DNA of 64,000 bases from Ischnura elegans (taxonomy: Eukaryota > Arthropoda > Insecta > Odonata > Coenagrionidae): the NCBI RefSeq assembly GCF_921293095.1, contig NC_060252.1:82604866-82668865 (forward strand). Reading direction: 5' to 3'. Every line of letters begins with the position of its first letter. The stretch's first letter is position 1. A model generated the notes under the pieces. The model ran no database searches and was not told where the DNA came from. It saw only the letters and a program-made list of their open reading frames with translations. A program made the position numbers and the translations under genes. Positions 22,510 through 33,889 of this stretch are shown in pieces.

Positions 22510-22982
22510 ATAGACATCTTTCTGAATAAGAGGGACATCATTATATTAGATGAATTGGATGGATGAGGCAGATAAACTGTGGAGATCCATTATGAGATAT
22601 GAAGTGAAACAATTTGCACTTTCCACATAAATTTTTTCATTAAACTGTAGTTTAATCAAGACTGAGTCTTGATGATGCTGCAGTGCAGCGAAACATGTCG
22701 ACTATAGTTTGGTAAAATATTTTATGGGGAAAGTTCAAAGTGTTTACTTCATATCTCATTATATTAGAACCCCAATATGTTTCTAGGTCCGACAGAAACG
22801 ATAAATTAAGAGAGATAATTACAGAACGGATAAGTTTGAGAGTTCGTTTTTCCACGAACGACGAAGGATTTAATTGCTTTATATTGCTTATTAAATTAAT
22901 GCTTTGCTTAGGTTCATAGAGCATTTCCTGTTTATTTCTTAGCGGCTGGTGTCCTGACACCCCCGCCACACTTTTAAAGACA
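22510..22982 (+). pseudogene. LINE C-terminus interrupted by hairpin element
   Basis: After the insertion the frame reads ILEPQYVSRSDRNDKLREII, TERISLRVRFSTNDEGF, matching the family end seen at 7800 and 36075. GGCTGGTGTCCTGACACCCC then continues the LINE 3' region. Upstream, ACATCATTATATTAGA is the remaining left part of the target. The copy is truncated and dead. Confidence 0.75.
22551..22756 (-). mobile_element. Hairpin retroposon-like insertion, copy 4
   Basis: The duplication CATTATATTAGA (12 bp, perfect) lies at 22539-22550 and 22757-22768. A ~38 nt tail sits on the left, then inverted arms (GAGATATGAAGT and its complement, 22594 to about 22759). At 22668-22702 is CTTGATGAT, a perfect GCTGC/GCAGC stem with AGT loop, GAAAC and GTCGAC. 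The complement of the tail resembles the tail of copy 6 (ATGGA..TC.ACA..CCTCA..CAATTCA). The target is a LINE whose uninterrupted paralogue at 36120 shows the empty site. Confidence 0.85.
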
Positions 22983-22984
22983 TT

Positions 22985-23560
22985 GAATTAAAATACGGCA
23001 TTAACTCAAAATGGAAAAAGTATAGGAATGGCACTCTACGATTTTTCGATGACATCGCCGTAGTAGCAGAGGCATAGAAGAATATCGGAGAAGATACAAG
23101 AAAATATGGGAAGGATAATGGCCAGATATCAGCTGAAAATAAATGTGAAGAAAACTAAGATGTTAGCATGCAGCATTAAGGGAGAAATCAAGAACATATT
23201 TAGAAAAGAAAGATAAAAATGGAAACGTGTTTGCATTCTGATGCATTGGTAGCAGAATTTTCAGTGATGGAAGAAGTGAGAAAGAAAATGTCAGCAGTAT
23301 AGCCAAGACAAAAATTTTATTACACCAAAAGGAGGATATACTTACGGCAGGGAATGTTAGCGCTGAAGTATGCAAGCAATGCATTAGAATTTAAATTTGG
23401 AGTATACTTCTCTATGGCATTGAGGCATAGAAGATAGCAGCTAGAGTATGGTTGAAGGCGTTCGAAATAAGGTGCTTCAGAAGAGCGATGAACATTATAT
23501 GGATCGACTGAGCGGGCAATGAGGCAGCTATAATAGGAGACGGAGAGAAGAAGACTATGT
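22985..23560 (+). pseudogene. LINE reverse transcriptase remnant
   Basis: Across several frames the region reads FFDDIAVVAEA (the RT active-site box, one residue short of the usual F/Y-A-D-D), GKDNGQISAENKCEEN, AKTKILLHQKEDILTAGN, then SILLYGIEA and AFEIRCFRRAMNIIW. This order is that of the RT thumb and C-terminus of the insect endonuclease-reverse transcriptase LINEs (RTE-like or related). Multiple stops and frameshifts make it non-functional. It follows directly on the previous LINE end. Confidence 0.8.
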
Positions 23561-23599
23561 AATCCTAAAAAAAGATAACGGAAAAATTATTCGACGACA

Positions 23600-25410
23600 G
23601 AAGAATTATTCGGCGAAAGTACAGTCGGACTATATTCAGTCAATGTATCACATTGCCATCCATTTTTCTTTCAAAATCAAATGTTTTTATCGTTTTATTT
23701 TTTCTCCTCAACGTCTTTAAAGTATTTCTTAACGGACTCCCTTAATTTATGCGCAAATCAGAAGTTATCTTAAGTTATTACATATATTATCATTATCCAA
23801 ACATCTTACTTAAATTATTGAGTTACGTACTACCTTTCCGTTACTGATATTTTGCCAAAAGTCTGTTTAATTATGAGGCCAAGCCAAGCACACATAGCAT
23901 ATGACCATTTGAGCGTTATATATGTTTATTTATAGAGTTAATTATCTTTTGGAATGGATTTATCAAGCTATAAGGGCCCCTCTCAGTTTTGTAGTGATTC
24001 CGTTCACTAGATCTATAAATTTTAAATTTTCTTCGCGAATCACCCCTTTGTTCGTGTCGTGTCTCGCATATCCGTTTTATGCCGTTGTTTGATGAGGAGA
24101 AATGGGCACTTAGCTGTACTTCTTAGTGGCTTAAGAAATATAAGAGCTATGTTTTTTTCTGGTTCATACGTTTTTTAATAAAAAAATAAGATTCTGCTTA
24201 AAATTTTCTGTGTGACCAACATTGAGACGTTTAATAGAAAGAGAGATAGAATAACATCTCATATTTATGAGCAGGAATACACCTATGTATGCAGATAAAA
24301 CAGCACACTATTCCCTCGAACTATATGTATGCATGGAGAAAGGAAAAACGACTCGAGCCCAGTTTGAGGTACGCGGACGGGGAGGCGTGAGATACGGTCA
24401 CGTGACGAACGCCAGCCCCCAAGGGTGCCACTCCAGACTCGGAAAGGAGGAGGCCGACGCACTTACAAGGAGGAGGTGTCCCCAGAAGACTCGAAGACCC
24501 CTCGCCCCGGATTTAAAACGTTGGGCATACGGCGGCAGAGTTAAGGGAGTGGTGGGGGAAAAGGCCATCCCCAAGACGGAGGAATATTCTGTATTCCCGG
24601 TAAACAAGGACAAGGATTTTTTTCTTCGTATACAGTCCCACCTTCCCCTGTTCGTAGAAATAACTGCAATAGGGAAGGATGGACGGGGGAATTTACCCCT
24701 ACCCAGTGGAAGCTTCCTCCCGCATTTGAATCCACGGGCATCGTGGGCCGTACCCTATGAGGCCGAGAGGGAGGTACGAATGAGATTCAAACCCTACCGC
24801 GACTCCGGAATCACCTGGGGACCCATTCAACAGCTCTCTCTTCCTTGAAAAACGGCCCCGACATGCGAGGCTAAAAAAAATCACTACAGTATATTTCAGA
24901 ACATTTTAATAGATGGCATTGGGCGGGATAGGAATGACACCTACCAGGTATTCTGCGCATTATACGTAGTCCATCTTGCAGCAATATATTTACAATTTTG
25001 CCAAACAACAGCATTCCCCTATGTACAGTTACTTCAACTCGCTTTCTCAAATGATTCATCTTTATTACATTATTCAGTCCCTATTCCCACGCGCTCTATG
25101 CATTCATATTTTTATAACATAACGGAGTCTTTTAGAGGCATCTCAAGATGTCAAATCTGTCCGATTTGAAACGCGAGAAAGATCCGAGATTTTGTCAATC
25201 GTTCTCAAAGATACATATCAGGTATGACATTTTATTAGACATAACATCGTTCTAAGAAATAAAACAAACTAAAATGTATAAATAGTATAATTATGTCCAC
25301 GGTTTGATATAAAACAACTTACGTAAATGAGCTACATATTCAAGAAACATAATCCGTTCACCAGCAATTATTCACCATTTGCTAGGCCCGAAACACCTAC
25401 TGACTTACTT
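23600..25410. other. Unassigned spacer with one 193-codon frame
   Basis: The frame 24267-24848 lies in a GC-richer patch, has no recognisable domain, and is overlapped by frames on the other strand. Its basic, proline-rich composition looks like translated non-coding DNA. The rest is AT-rich. Confidence 0.35.
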
Positions 25411-25416
25411 TTCTTA

Positions 25417-25641
25417 AGGCCGCTATACGCGGCGAATGATTTCATTCGCATGATCATTCATCATGATCATGCGCATGATCATTCACCGTGTATAACGGAA
25501 CGATTCGCGAATGAACCTTCATGCGCATGATCATTCAGTGAAAATTAGAACACGTTCTATTTTGCTCGCATGATCCTGTGAATGATCACGTGATCATTCA
25601 ACACAATCATTCTCATGATCATTCCCCGTGTGTAGCGGCCT
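25417..25641. mobile_element. PIF/Harbinger-type MITE
   Basis: 24 bp inverted ends (AGGCCGCTATACGCGGCGAA at the left, with three mismatches at the right) are flanked by the trinucleotide TTA at 25414-25416 and 25642-25644, the target preference of PIF/Harbinger elements. The 225 bp interior is filled with iterated ATGATCAT/GCATGATCATTCA strings in both orientations. No transposase is present. Confidence 0.8.
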
Positions 25642-25649
25642 TTACTCTT

Positions 25650-26350
25650 TGGCACCGAGACGCTATCATCTGGATTTATTTATGAATGATTACAGTGCTC
25701 GCCCTTTGACCTCTGTGCTTTTTGTTAATGTGACAAATAATAATAAACAGTTTAGGATATCAACATGGAAAAGTTGATATATCGATACTTAATGAATTCC
25801 CGAACTATAATGACATAGCTCAGTAAAGTATTAAATCATTCATGAACAGAGCGTCATTAACTATAATCATTTCTATTCAATTACTCAATAATACTTTTAT
25901 TTGCATGGGTGCATGTTCGTGTTTTTAACACTCCCCTAGTTTCTGGTCTGACCACGTGTCGTATTCCTGTGTGCTTGGTCTGCGTCCGGTAAGCGAGTGC
26001 TATTCTGATTAAGGCTAGGATGAGTGCTGCATGCCTAATGTGGAGTCACTCCATGCCACACACCCTGGTGATGGCTTGCACAGTGCTTCGAAGATCTTAG
26101 TGTTTCAATATCTTTTTAGTTTTATGCACACATAAATACCCTACTTTAATTAGGCGTGGACTTATATGACCTGTAAAAAATATATAAACTTCGTCTTTCG
26201 CCAGCCTTTCCTTCCGTATTATTATTATTACATATGGCTGCAAGTAGGCAATTTCCTGGTGGCAGCATTAGATTTAAACACATGAATAACAAATGTACCA
26301 ATCTAATAAATAAGTAAGAACCAGAAAAGAAACCTATAGTAAAAAAATAA
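25650..26350. other. AT-rich spacer
   Basis: Nothing recognised. A short ATTATTATTATTA run lies near 26216. Confidence 0.4.
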
Positions 26351-26354
26351 TACC

Positions 26355-26504
26355 TTAATTCTAATATCATACGACCAACAATTGAACATTTACCCCAATA
26401 GCCTAATTCCAAACACTCCATGAAATAAGTTAATTCTAATATCATACAACTAACAAATGAATATTGACCCGAATGATCCAATTTCAAACACTCCCTAATT
26501 AACC
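26355..26504 (+). repeat. Tandem duplication, 75 bp unit, two copies
   Basis: TTAATTCTAATATCATAC begins both copies (26355 and 26430). CAAACACTCC recurs near the end of each. The minus-strand frame through it shows a corresponding internal protein repeat, but this is a by-product of the duplication. Confidence 0.75.
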
Positions 26505-26574
26505 AATATGTAATTAACCATACATGATGAACACTTATTCCTAAAAGTTTTCGCATTTGCGGTGAAGATCTCAA

Positions 26575-26865
26575 AAATAACTTCAGGTAGGTCGTTCCAC
26601 TCCTTTATTCCTCTATGTAGGAAGGGTTTTTTATAACTGTCTGTTTTTCTAACAGCATGTCTGTATTGGCAGATTGCCTTCGTGAGTAGTTGGAAAGTTT
26701 TGCCTTTAAATGGATGTGGAAGTATAATTGGTTAGTATGCGTAACATTTTTATGACCGTGTGGTGTGCATGTGGGAATCTTCTTGCATGCTGTATGCTGG
26801 TGATTGACCGCCCCCTGCCAAACACCCTAGAGGTAGCTCGCAGTGTATATGTAGACGCTACCGCA
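26575..26865 (+). mobile_element. LINE 3' UTR copy, uninterrupted
   Basis: This is collinear with 8085-8530: GGCAGATTG, GAGTAGTTGG, AAGTTTTGCCTTT, GGAAGTATAATT, ATGACCGTGTGGTGTGCAT, CTTGCATGCTG and CCAAACACCCTAGAGGTAGC. It provides the empty-site reference for hairpin copy 1. There is no coding part. Confidence 0.75.
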
Positions 26866-26899
26866 GTGTATTATGTAATAAATAGACCTCAGGGGATTG

Positions 26900-28140
26900 G
26901 TTTTTCTTTATTTGCATGAGCTAATTGCATTCCCTAATTACCAAAAGGTAGACATTGCCGTACCTACCTAAATATCGTTTTGCGCTCTATTTCACATCTC
27001 ACCCGCTCGAACCGTCATTTTTAGAATTTCTTCGAACCTACCCCTCGGAATAAAATCCAACGAGACCGACAACATGCAAGTAAAATGTATCAGATTTCCC
27101 AGTTTATCCTTTTTTGCCGATTTTTCTTCTCATTAGTTCGAATAACAATTTAGGAGGAAGCTCAGACGCGGAAATTTCGCCTCGTTAAGAGTTCCTCATC
27201 ATTTTCATCTTTCATTTTTTTTCCTCCAATTGGCCAATCAAGTAACGACCCATTCGTTTAAAATAGTGCTCAAGGGTAAGGAAGGTGAAAAAGGGGCCCT
27301 CAAGTCCTATGAAATTTTTTTGAGTCCAAGTAAATGGTCATACCATAATTTAAACCAAAATATTTTTTCCTCGATTTTTCTTACGATAACTATCAAGCAT
27401 TATTTTCCTGATATTAATGCAGCTAGGGGTGAGCTGAGTGGGCTGAGCTTTGACTTTCTATAATTCTTTTAAATTATAATTTCTCTCCAACTCCATGCAG
27501 AAAGTTTCTCACTGAAAGATATACGATATTAATTTCAGCATTCTATTTCACGAAATTAATCAAATGCAATCAATTTTTAACAATCGGTTATTGTCAGCAG
27601 TCAGGGAAATAAAACGATGTAAGCTTCAGCGCGTGTATTTTCTCCTGAATAAGTAACAAGACCATCGTAGCTTCTGTATAGTAAAGACAACCCACCACGG
27701 CTGAGGTTTAATTTTGCAATCCATTAGTTCATGTAAATTTAATTTTATTGAGAAAATCGGTATCAAAAACTCGACTGCATGTTTTTATTGAAGTTCTTCC
27801 ATACCAATTACAATATTATAGTTGCCGAAATAAAATTGTTCAGCACTCACTAAAATTAATTAATGCGGAAAGCGTTAGAATAATTTCATTAGATGTAACT
27901 TTAAAAATCATATTATTTATCGGGGCGAATTGCGACCTTAAAATGCTAAAAGAAATTATTGAAGATAAAACCAACTGAATAGAACGCTTCATTGTAGAAC
28001 TAATGTTACATTTCTTTCTTCATGGTGAGTAAATGCGCTCCTTAGAGATAAAAAAAATTGAATTAACTGTGTTAACGTGGGAATATTAATTTCTTCGAGT
28101 CGCTAATGAATATTTTCAAGCATTACGATGTTTTTTGAGC
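26900..28140. other. AT-rich spacer
   Basis: No gene or repeat recognised. Frames at 27230-27463 and 27748-27978 are short and without recognisable domains. Confidence 0.4.
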
Positions 28141-28144
28141 GTGG

Positions 28145-28270
28145 TAGTCTAGTGTAGTCGTTAGCTAGGGAAGAGCGCCTGAAGAAGAGTCTAGGGTCCA
28201 TATTTCAGGTGAAGCCGTCAGACTGCCCCAAACAAAAATTCTCAAACTCCGAGGTGGTCTAGGGGAGGGA
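28145..28270 (+). mobile_element. Possible tRNA-like SINE (SINE-C)
   Basis: AGTCTAGTGTAGTCGTTAGC resembles a tRNA box A, and GGGTCCATATTTC occupies the box B position. The GAGTCTAGGGTCC..GGTGAA context parallels 42480-42500. The identification is weak because box B is degenerate. Confidence 0.35.
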
Positions 28271-28465
28271 ACTTGCCCCCACTTGTCCCACAATGTGATC
28301 AGTTTGTGACAGTTACGATGTCTTAACGTCCCCTGATAAACGAAAATTTAATAAATTTGCGGGTTATTAAGTAGATACAAGGAATCAAAATATTGGCGAC
28401 CTCTTACAATGGAAGCGTACGAAATCGTGCCTTAGAATTCAATCGAAAATTTTCAGTACTATAGT

Positions 28466-28605
28466 CTACATCTGCATCTACATAATACCCTGCGAGCCAC
28501 CTTTAGGGTGTTTGGCAGGGGGTGACAAATCACCAACATGCAGCATGCAAGAGGACCGCCACATGCACACCACACGGTCCATCGGGTGTTATCCTCGAAT
28601 CACCC
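28466..28605 (-). mobile_element. LINE 3' UTR fragment
   Basis: Begins with the ATCTAC-type microsatellite tail (complement of TAGATG), then TGCGAGCCACCTTTAGGGTG, TTTGGCAGGGGG and CATGCAAGAGGA. It is the reverse-oriented counterpart of 8200-8530 and 26790-26865. Confidence 0.75.
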
Positions 28606-28639
28606 TCGAATCACCCTAGTAGTTTTATAGCGAATAGTT

Positions 28640-29470
28640 GAAGTGGAAGAAATTATGAAAAAAAATGTGTCACAGACTTGATCTCAACACATCGGCATGT
28701 AAATCGAACACCGTAACCACAGGACCATGGCTAAACAAAGACGCCAAACGTTCTGAAGGGAAAAAATTGACTTGTTTACATATTTACACGTTTTTGTTTA
28801 AAGTATTGGTTTTATGGGGGTGATTCTAGTCTGGTTGATCTGGAAGTGATTCGAGGCGCTATCTTTGGGACACGAAGGACTTAAACACTACCAAGTTAGA
28901 TTGGATTGTGAAACCCGGATTTCGTACACTCCGCTTAAAAACCATGGCTGTAAAAAAAAACAGAGGATGCAAGAATTAGCGCTTTTTTCCCTCATTCAGT
29001 TTATTATCATTCGGCAAAGCAATGGGTCGAGAGTGGCGACGCCAACGGGAACGAAAGGAAATAGATCTCTCACTCTCCATTCCGCGCAAGCCAAACCACC
29101 GATGCAACGAACGAGAAGGAAGGATGGAGTGGGAAGCTTATCTGCTCCGCCATTTACTTCATTCATCCGTTTTGAGCTCGGCTCGGCGGCGCAGCAACAG
29201 GAGGTACCCAACATTTGCCCCTCGTCGGGGAAGCTGCAGTCAGTGGGGTTGAGGCTCACCAGAGGAAGGAAGGGGCTGATGGGAGTTTTGTGTGTGTGTA
29301 CGTGTACATAGGTGTACAGTCAAGAGGTCGGTAAGGTTTTCAGAGAGAGAAAAATAAATAGAAAAGAGAGGGGACAAGTGAAACGTTAGCTGAGAATTGA
29401 AAAAAAAGGATGGGGTTGTTGCGTCGTAACAAGATTTCTCTGACACCATACAACGCCTGTAGCAGTGAAG
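28640..29470. other. Unassigned spacer, GC-rich patch
   Basis: The patch at 29020-29310 is GC-rich and open in several frames on both strands. No domain was recognised. Confidence 0.35.
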
Positions 29471-29495
29471 CCAAACCGTTTCATTCCCACATATT

Positions 29496-29680
29496 CCCAG
29501 TATTCACCATTGAAATCTTCAAGTACCAACCTGAATCGATCAAGAAATGAAGCGGAATACATGCAAAGGCATATTAAACATCATTTCCCAGTATTCACTC
29601 CTGAGGTCTTTAAATGCCAGCCTGAATTGATCAATAAATGAAGACGACTACACATAAAATCATATGAAACATCATTTCCG
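29496..29680 (+). repeat. Tandem duplication, about 91 bp unit
   Basis: CCCAGTATTCAC begins each copy (29496 and 29587), followed by CTT.AA..CCA.CCTGAAT, GATCAA.AAATGAAG and ACATCATTTCC. The two copies are diverged. Confidence 0.65.
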
Positions 29681-29699
29681 AGTACAGGAACAAAAAAAT

Positions 29700-30930
29700 A
29701 TAATCTGCGTGAAATGGTACAAAGAGCGAATATTTTAAGTCACTTTTTTCGAAAATTACTTACTTTACTCTTTATTTATTTCTTAAATTACTACAAAATT
29801 AATGGCTTTTCATTCAGGGTTATTATTAAAATGTGCCCAAGTAATGGGAATTGGTTTCTAAGAATCATAGTATTCATTAGGTAATTATTCTCTTCGAAGA
29901 GTTTCAGTGGTAGATACGTTATTTTATTTCAAAATAATGTTAAAATATTTAAGTAATTTACATTTATCGTATTTTTAAAATGTTGTATTTCATTTATTAC
30001 AGGTAAGCAGAAAGAAAAATTCTTTGAACAAGGGTTCCAGGAGGTACACTATCAGGTAAGTGTACTCATTTCTTGGTATGAGCATCAACTATTTTTGGAA
30101 TTGAATAACACTAGAAATATGTGGGATAGGATGAATAATAAATGATTTGAATGGGAAAACTTACTGTAAATTGAGGGAACCAGTAAAAGTTCCGGATGAA
30201 ATAGAATACTATTAGGTGGATGGAATTTTTTTTGTTTTTAGCTCAAGGTAATATTTGGTATTCGTCCTAAAACAATGGCGTCCATCAAAATAACATCGTT
30301 ATTCACATCGTTGCAACTAAGAGTATACTTCTTTTGGTACAAATCATTGAACTTTTCGTGAAGAGAGAGACCTATAGTTTGACTGGGAATACATCGTACC
30401 GTTATAAAAAAAAGTGAGAGTGCAAATCACTTCTTCCTGACCCTCAGGGGAACAAATCGGATAGGGCTTGTTTTTTCTGTGTTATCCAACCTAATTAAAT
30501 TGAATACCAGAAGGTTATTGGTTTCCAAGCTTCCTGTCTGTGACAGTGTGATATGGTGTGAACTAACAGCTGCCACAATGACTTTGGTGTCATTTCCCAT
30601 TGGTTTCAATGCCATTTCTCGAATCTAGACCACATGATTCACTGAGAAACTAGTTTTCAGACCAATTGGAGCACTTTCAGCTTGAATAAAATCGTGAAAT
30701 TTCTCCATTTCGTGAATTATTTTATCTTAACAACGGAAGGAGACACGGTGCAGCGTCATAGGGCCCAATAAAAGTTGTAAAACTGGTAGAGTGACGAGAA
30801 AAGGCTGCAGGCTTATTCCGGTGAGGTTGGGGGAGTAGATATTCCAAGGATGAGCAATCTTTGGAGATATTTCAGCAGATTAATTAAAATTTGCTAATTT
30901 TTTGATTAGACGAAAATGGTATGATTAATT
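29700..30930. other. AT-rich spacer
   Basis: Nothing recognised. Confidence 0.4.
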
Positions 30931-30934
30931 TTGT

Positions 30935-31140
30935 TTATTTATTTTTTTAAATTTATTGTCAACTTCCCCGTAAACAACACATAGCGGCCTTTTACAACAA
31001 AGGTTTCCAGCATTAACAAAATACAACACAAGCATCCACGCCCTGGATAGGATAGGAATCACCTACCCAGGCGGGATTCGAACCCACGACCTACGGTTTG
31101 TCAGGCGAGGACTTTACCCCACCGCCACCGAGACCGGTTT
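30935..31140 (-). mobile_element. SINE-A copy
   Basis: On the minus strand, a tRNA-like head (CGGTGGCGGTGGGGTAAAGT, box B GGTTCGAATCCC, then GCCTGGGTAGGT) is followed by a body with CCAGGGCGTGG and a TTTATTTATTTTT-type tail on the plus strand. The same family lies at 41415-41575 and 54922-55148. Confidence 0.75.
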
Positions 31141-31149
31141 AATGCAATT

Positions 31150-32730
31150 CATCATAAATATTTAAGGCAAAAAAGGCAAATAACCCATCAAAATTCAATA
31201 ATGTACGAAAATTCTGGAAATTTCCGTTTGGTCTGCAGATCCCCCCCCCCCCCCAGAGTATTAGTGTAAGGAATGTAATACTATAATGTATGACTTAAAT
31301 GAGTCGAACTAAATGTCATTAGTATCATAAGGCTAATGGTAACCAACTAATGCTTCAACGAAAGGCAGTATTTCCGTAATTTGACTGCTAAGCGCGGGCT
31401 GGATGAGGAATGAGGAACTTGAGCAAACAGACATTCGAGTGAGGTGCAAAAATTTCCATTCCGCAAATCACGTAAGTAGACGGCCAGACGTCTACGCAAC
31501 CGCTCGCCAAAGTGGAAGGAGGGCTAGGGGTTTGGAGGGGGTAAGAACTTCACTCATCGCGGGGCGAGTAAAACTAGTTTTATTACCCTTGGAAACCTCG
31601 TCTTCTCACGGTATCACGTGGTGACGGGTTGGAGAGAGAGAGAGCCTGTATCGCAAGACCCCATAGCCTTTAAAAAATAGCGACCCTACCATGCTTATTG
31701 TGCATCGTAAAATGTCCGCAACAACTTTATGGACACGTCGGAGAGGAGGAGGTGGCATACACTTTTTTTCTTCAAAGCACGATGAAAAACTTTTTGAAAG
31801 GCGCGAATACGAGAAATTACTTACAAAGCTCGTCTGGACCATTTAACCTTTTGCAACGACATGCAGACGGGAGAGTTTTTTTTTTCTTCGCCCGATCTCA
31901 GCGGTGGGTTTTCACGAGTTTTACACCATCAAGCAAGTTCACTGAGTGGTCGTCAGAGGTCCGGACAAAACGCAAACATTACGCCAAGTAGTAGAAGGGG
32001 GAGATTCAAATCCAAGAATAGCGGAGAGCTCAAGTTTAACGCGACCGCCTTCCACGCCAATGGCGAGTTTTTATGTCGCTCATAAGAGCTACTTTTTAAA
32101 CCTTGGCTGTGCATTTCATGCACGACTGTGTCACAGTATTTTATTATCCTTAACGCTGTTTCCTAACTCTTTCCAACTTCAGAGGTCCAAACCCTAAAGT
32201 TTAACGGCAGCACTTTAATGCTATGGAGTTAAGAAAGTATTTATTTATGCTTAAATATAAAATGTTTCGATAGTGAAGCAATTTTTTTCACCCCAAAATA
32301 CATTATAGATAAAATACATAGGTTTCGGGAACTGCTCGTCATTCTCCAAAATTAAATCGTGCCATTAATGCCGTAGTAGTGACTCCCTAGCAAATTTTCA
32401 GTGTCCTGAGTGACTCAGTGGTATAGTACCGACTACCTGTGTATAAAAATCAAATACCATTCCTAAATTCATCACTCAATATACATCGATGGCATTCCAA
32501 AACGGACTCACCTCAGAGGAGAAACCGTTGTTCAGGTCCAACTTGAATCCTGTCCCTTTTCTGTATAAAGTACGTGACTTTGTCCCTCTGCCATCCGGGA
32601 TGAAAATGAATATGAAATCAAAATAGATTAATAAAACATTATTAGTCACTCATTTTTCTTTCTTACCTTTGCTGAATACCTATAAACACGTCAGATAAAA
32701 TATATCGACCAGTTCAACAAGAAGAAAGAA
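31150..32730. other. Unassigned spacer
   Basis: Contains a C-run at about 31240-31255 and a GA repeat near 31635. A stretch near 32000 (GGGGGAGATTCAAATCC) might be a decayed tRNA-like box B. No gene recognised. Confidence 0.35.
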
Positions 32731-32759
32731 AATTTTGGCTGCAATATGGGGCCCCTGGT

Positions 32760-32840
32760 CCCTCGCCACCTTGCATAGGCCACAGTCAAGGTTTTCCTCC
32801 CTTCAACTTTTTCTAACTCAACTCAATATTGAAAGAAATT
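32760..32840 (+). repeat. Short dispersed repeat, paired with 33810
   Basis: CAGTCAAGG, TTTTCTAACTCAACTCAA and ATTGAAAGAAA recur in the same order at 33810-33880. It is a short unclassified repeat. Confidence 0.5.
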
Positions 32841-32928
32841 TTCATTTACTGCTAATTAGATTCTTATCCGTAATTGCTAATATTGAAGTGATAACATTAT
32901 TCCATAGACGTGAAACCAACTGAGGGGG

Positions 32929-33167
32929 TGTGAAGCCAAAGGTTACTAGTGATGTATTTTTCTAAGCAGAGTTAAGCACAGAAATTATGTAAAAAACAAA
33001 CGAAATCAGCTAGATATTTTGACTTGCACTTTGAATTTCATTTTCCACTTGATGTCAGCACAGAACAGAGACTCACTCGTATCCTTGGGCCGCCAAGTAC
33101 ATATCTCCTAAAAATTTCTTTACCTAACTCTATTTAGAGAAAATCACTTGATCCCCTTGGCTTCTCC
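32929..33167. mobile_element. MITE, TGAGAAGCCAAGGG family
   Basis: Inverted ends (left TGTGAAGCCAAAGG, right CCCCTTGGCTTCTC) bound a body with GATGTCAGCACAGAACAGAG in common with 41160-41400. No duplication could be fixed at the borders. Non-coding. Confidence 0.65.
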
Positions 33168-33399
33168 CCCCGTCAATTGAAAATGAATTGGCGAGAGCTA
33201 TAATTAATTTGAGGAAATATTAGAATTGAAAAAGTTTCAACTTTCAGCATCATTTAAACATACAGTGGTGCCACACGCATTCACGTGAATTTCGCTATTC
33301 GCTACAAAAAAAACAGGAAACTCTTGCACGGTATGCATCAGTACTACCTATACGCCACTTGCATGAGACATTAACGCTGCGCCCTGGTTGGAGCGAATT

Positions 33400-33790
33400 C
33401 CATTCCGTAAGGAAATTAAAAATTTCTACTATTTATCCCCACCGTTTAGCACCGGCTGTGTGCTTCAAGCGTTCGTAATATGCAAATGAGGAATGAAATT
33501 GTCCATTCAACCGCTATGTTTCGTGAATTAATCATAAACGAGGAATAATTGAGAATATTTTCGGCCCCGCTGAGTATTATCAGCGTAAATGATTCAAGCC
33601 GCTTAATTCGTTCCCCTGGGGCAAACGAGATTATTTAATGTTGTTTAGCCTACATATTTTTCCAAGCGTGAACAAATGTCCGTACCTCGATGAACTAATT
33701 CGCGTATCTCATTTAATTCGGAACGTTTATTTTTCCGGCTGTGATCTTTTTAATTAGAGAATTAGGAATATTTTCGGGGAAACCAGATCG
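33400..33790. other. AT-rich candidate regulatory DNA
   Basis: Contains an ATGCAAAT octamer (33480-33487) and many TAATTA/TTAATT homeodomain-type strings with intermixed GC. It is free of recognisable repeats. Its function is speculative; cross-species conservation would be the test. Confidence 0.2.
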
Positions 33791-33889
33791 CTTCGTTTCT
33801 GTTGACAGATGACACACGGTCAAGGTTTTTTTCCTCCCTCCAACTTTTTCCAACTCGACTCAAAATTGAAAGAAAAAAGATTAAAAAGA

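Noticed and set aside
24267..24848. 193-codon frame
   Set aside because: No domain, GC-rich local composition, overlapping frames on the opposite strand, no promoter or splice context.
26146..26574. 142-codon minus-strand frame with internal repeat
   Set aside because: The protein repeat simply mirrors the 75 bp DNA tandem duplication; composition is not protein-like.
31238..31256. Another CAGTGGCG-type hAT at the C-run
   Set aside because: Homopolymer only; neither terminal repeat is present nearby.
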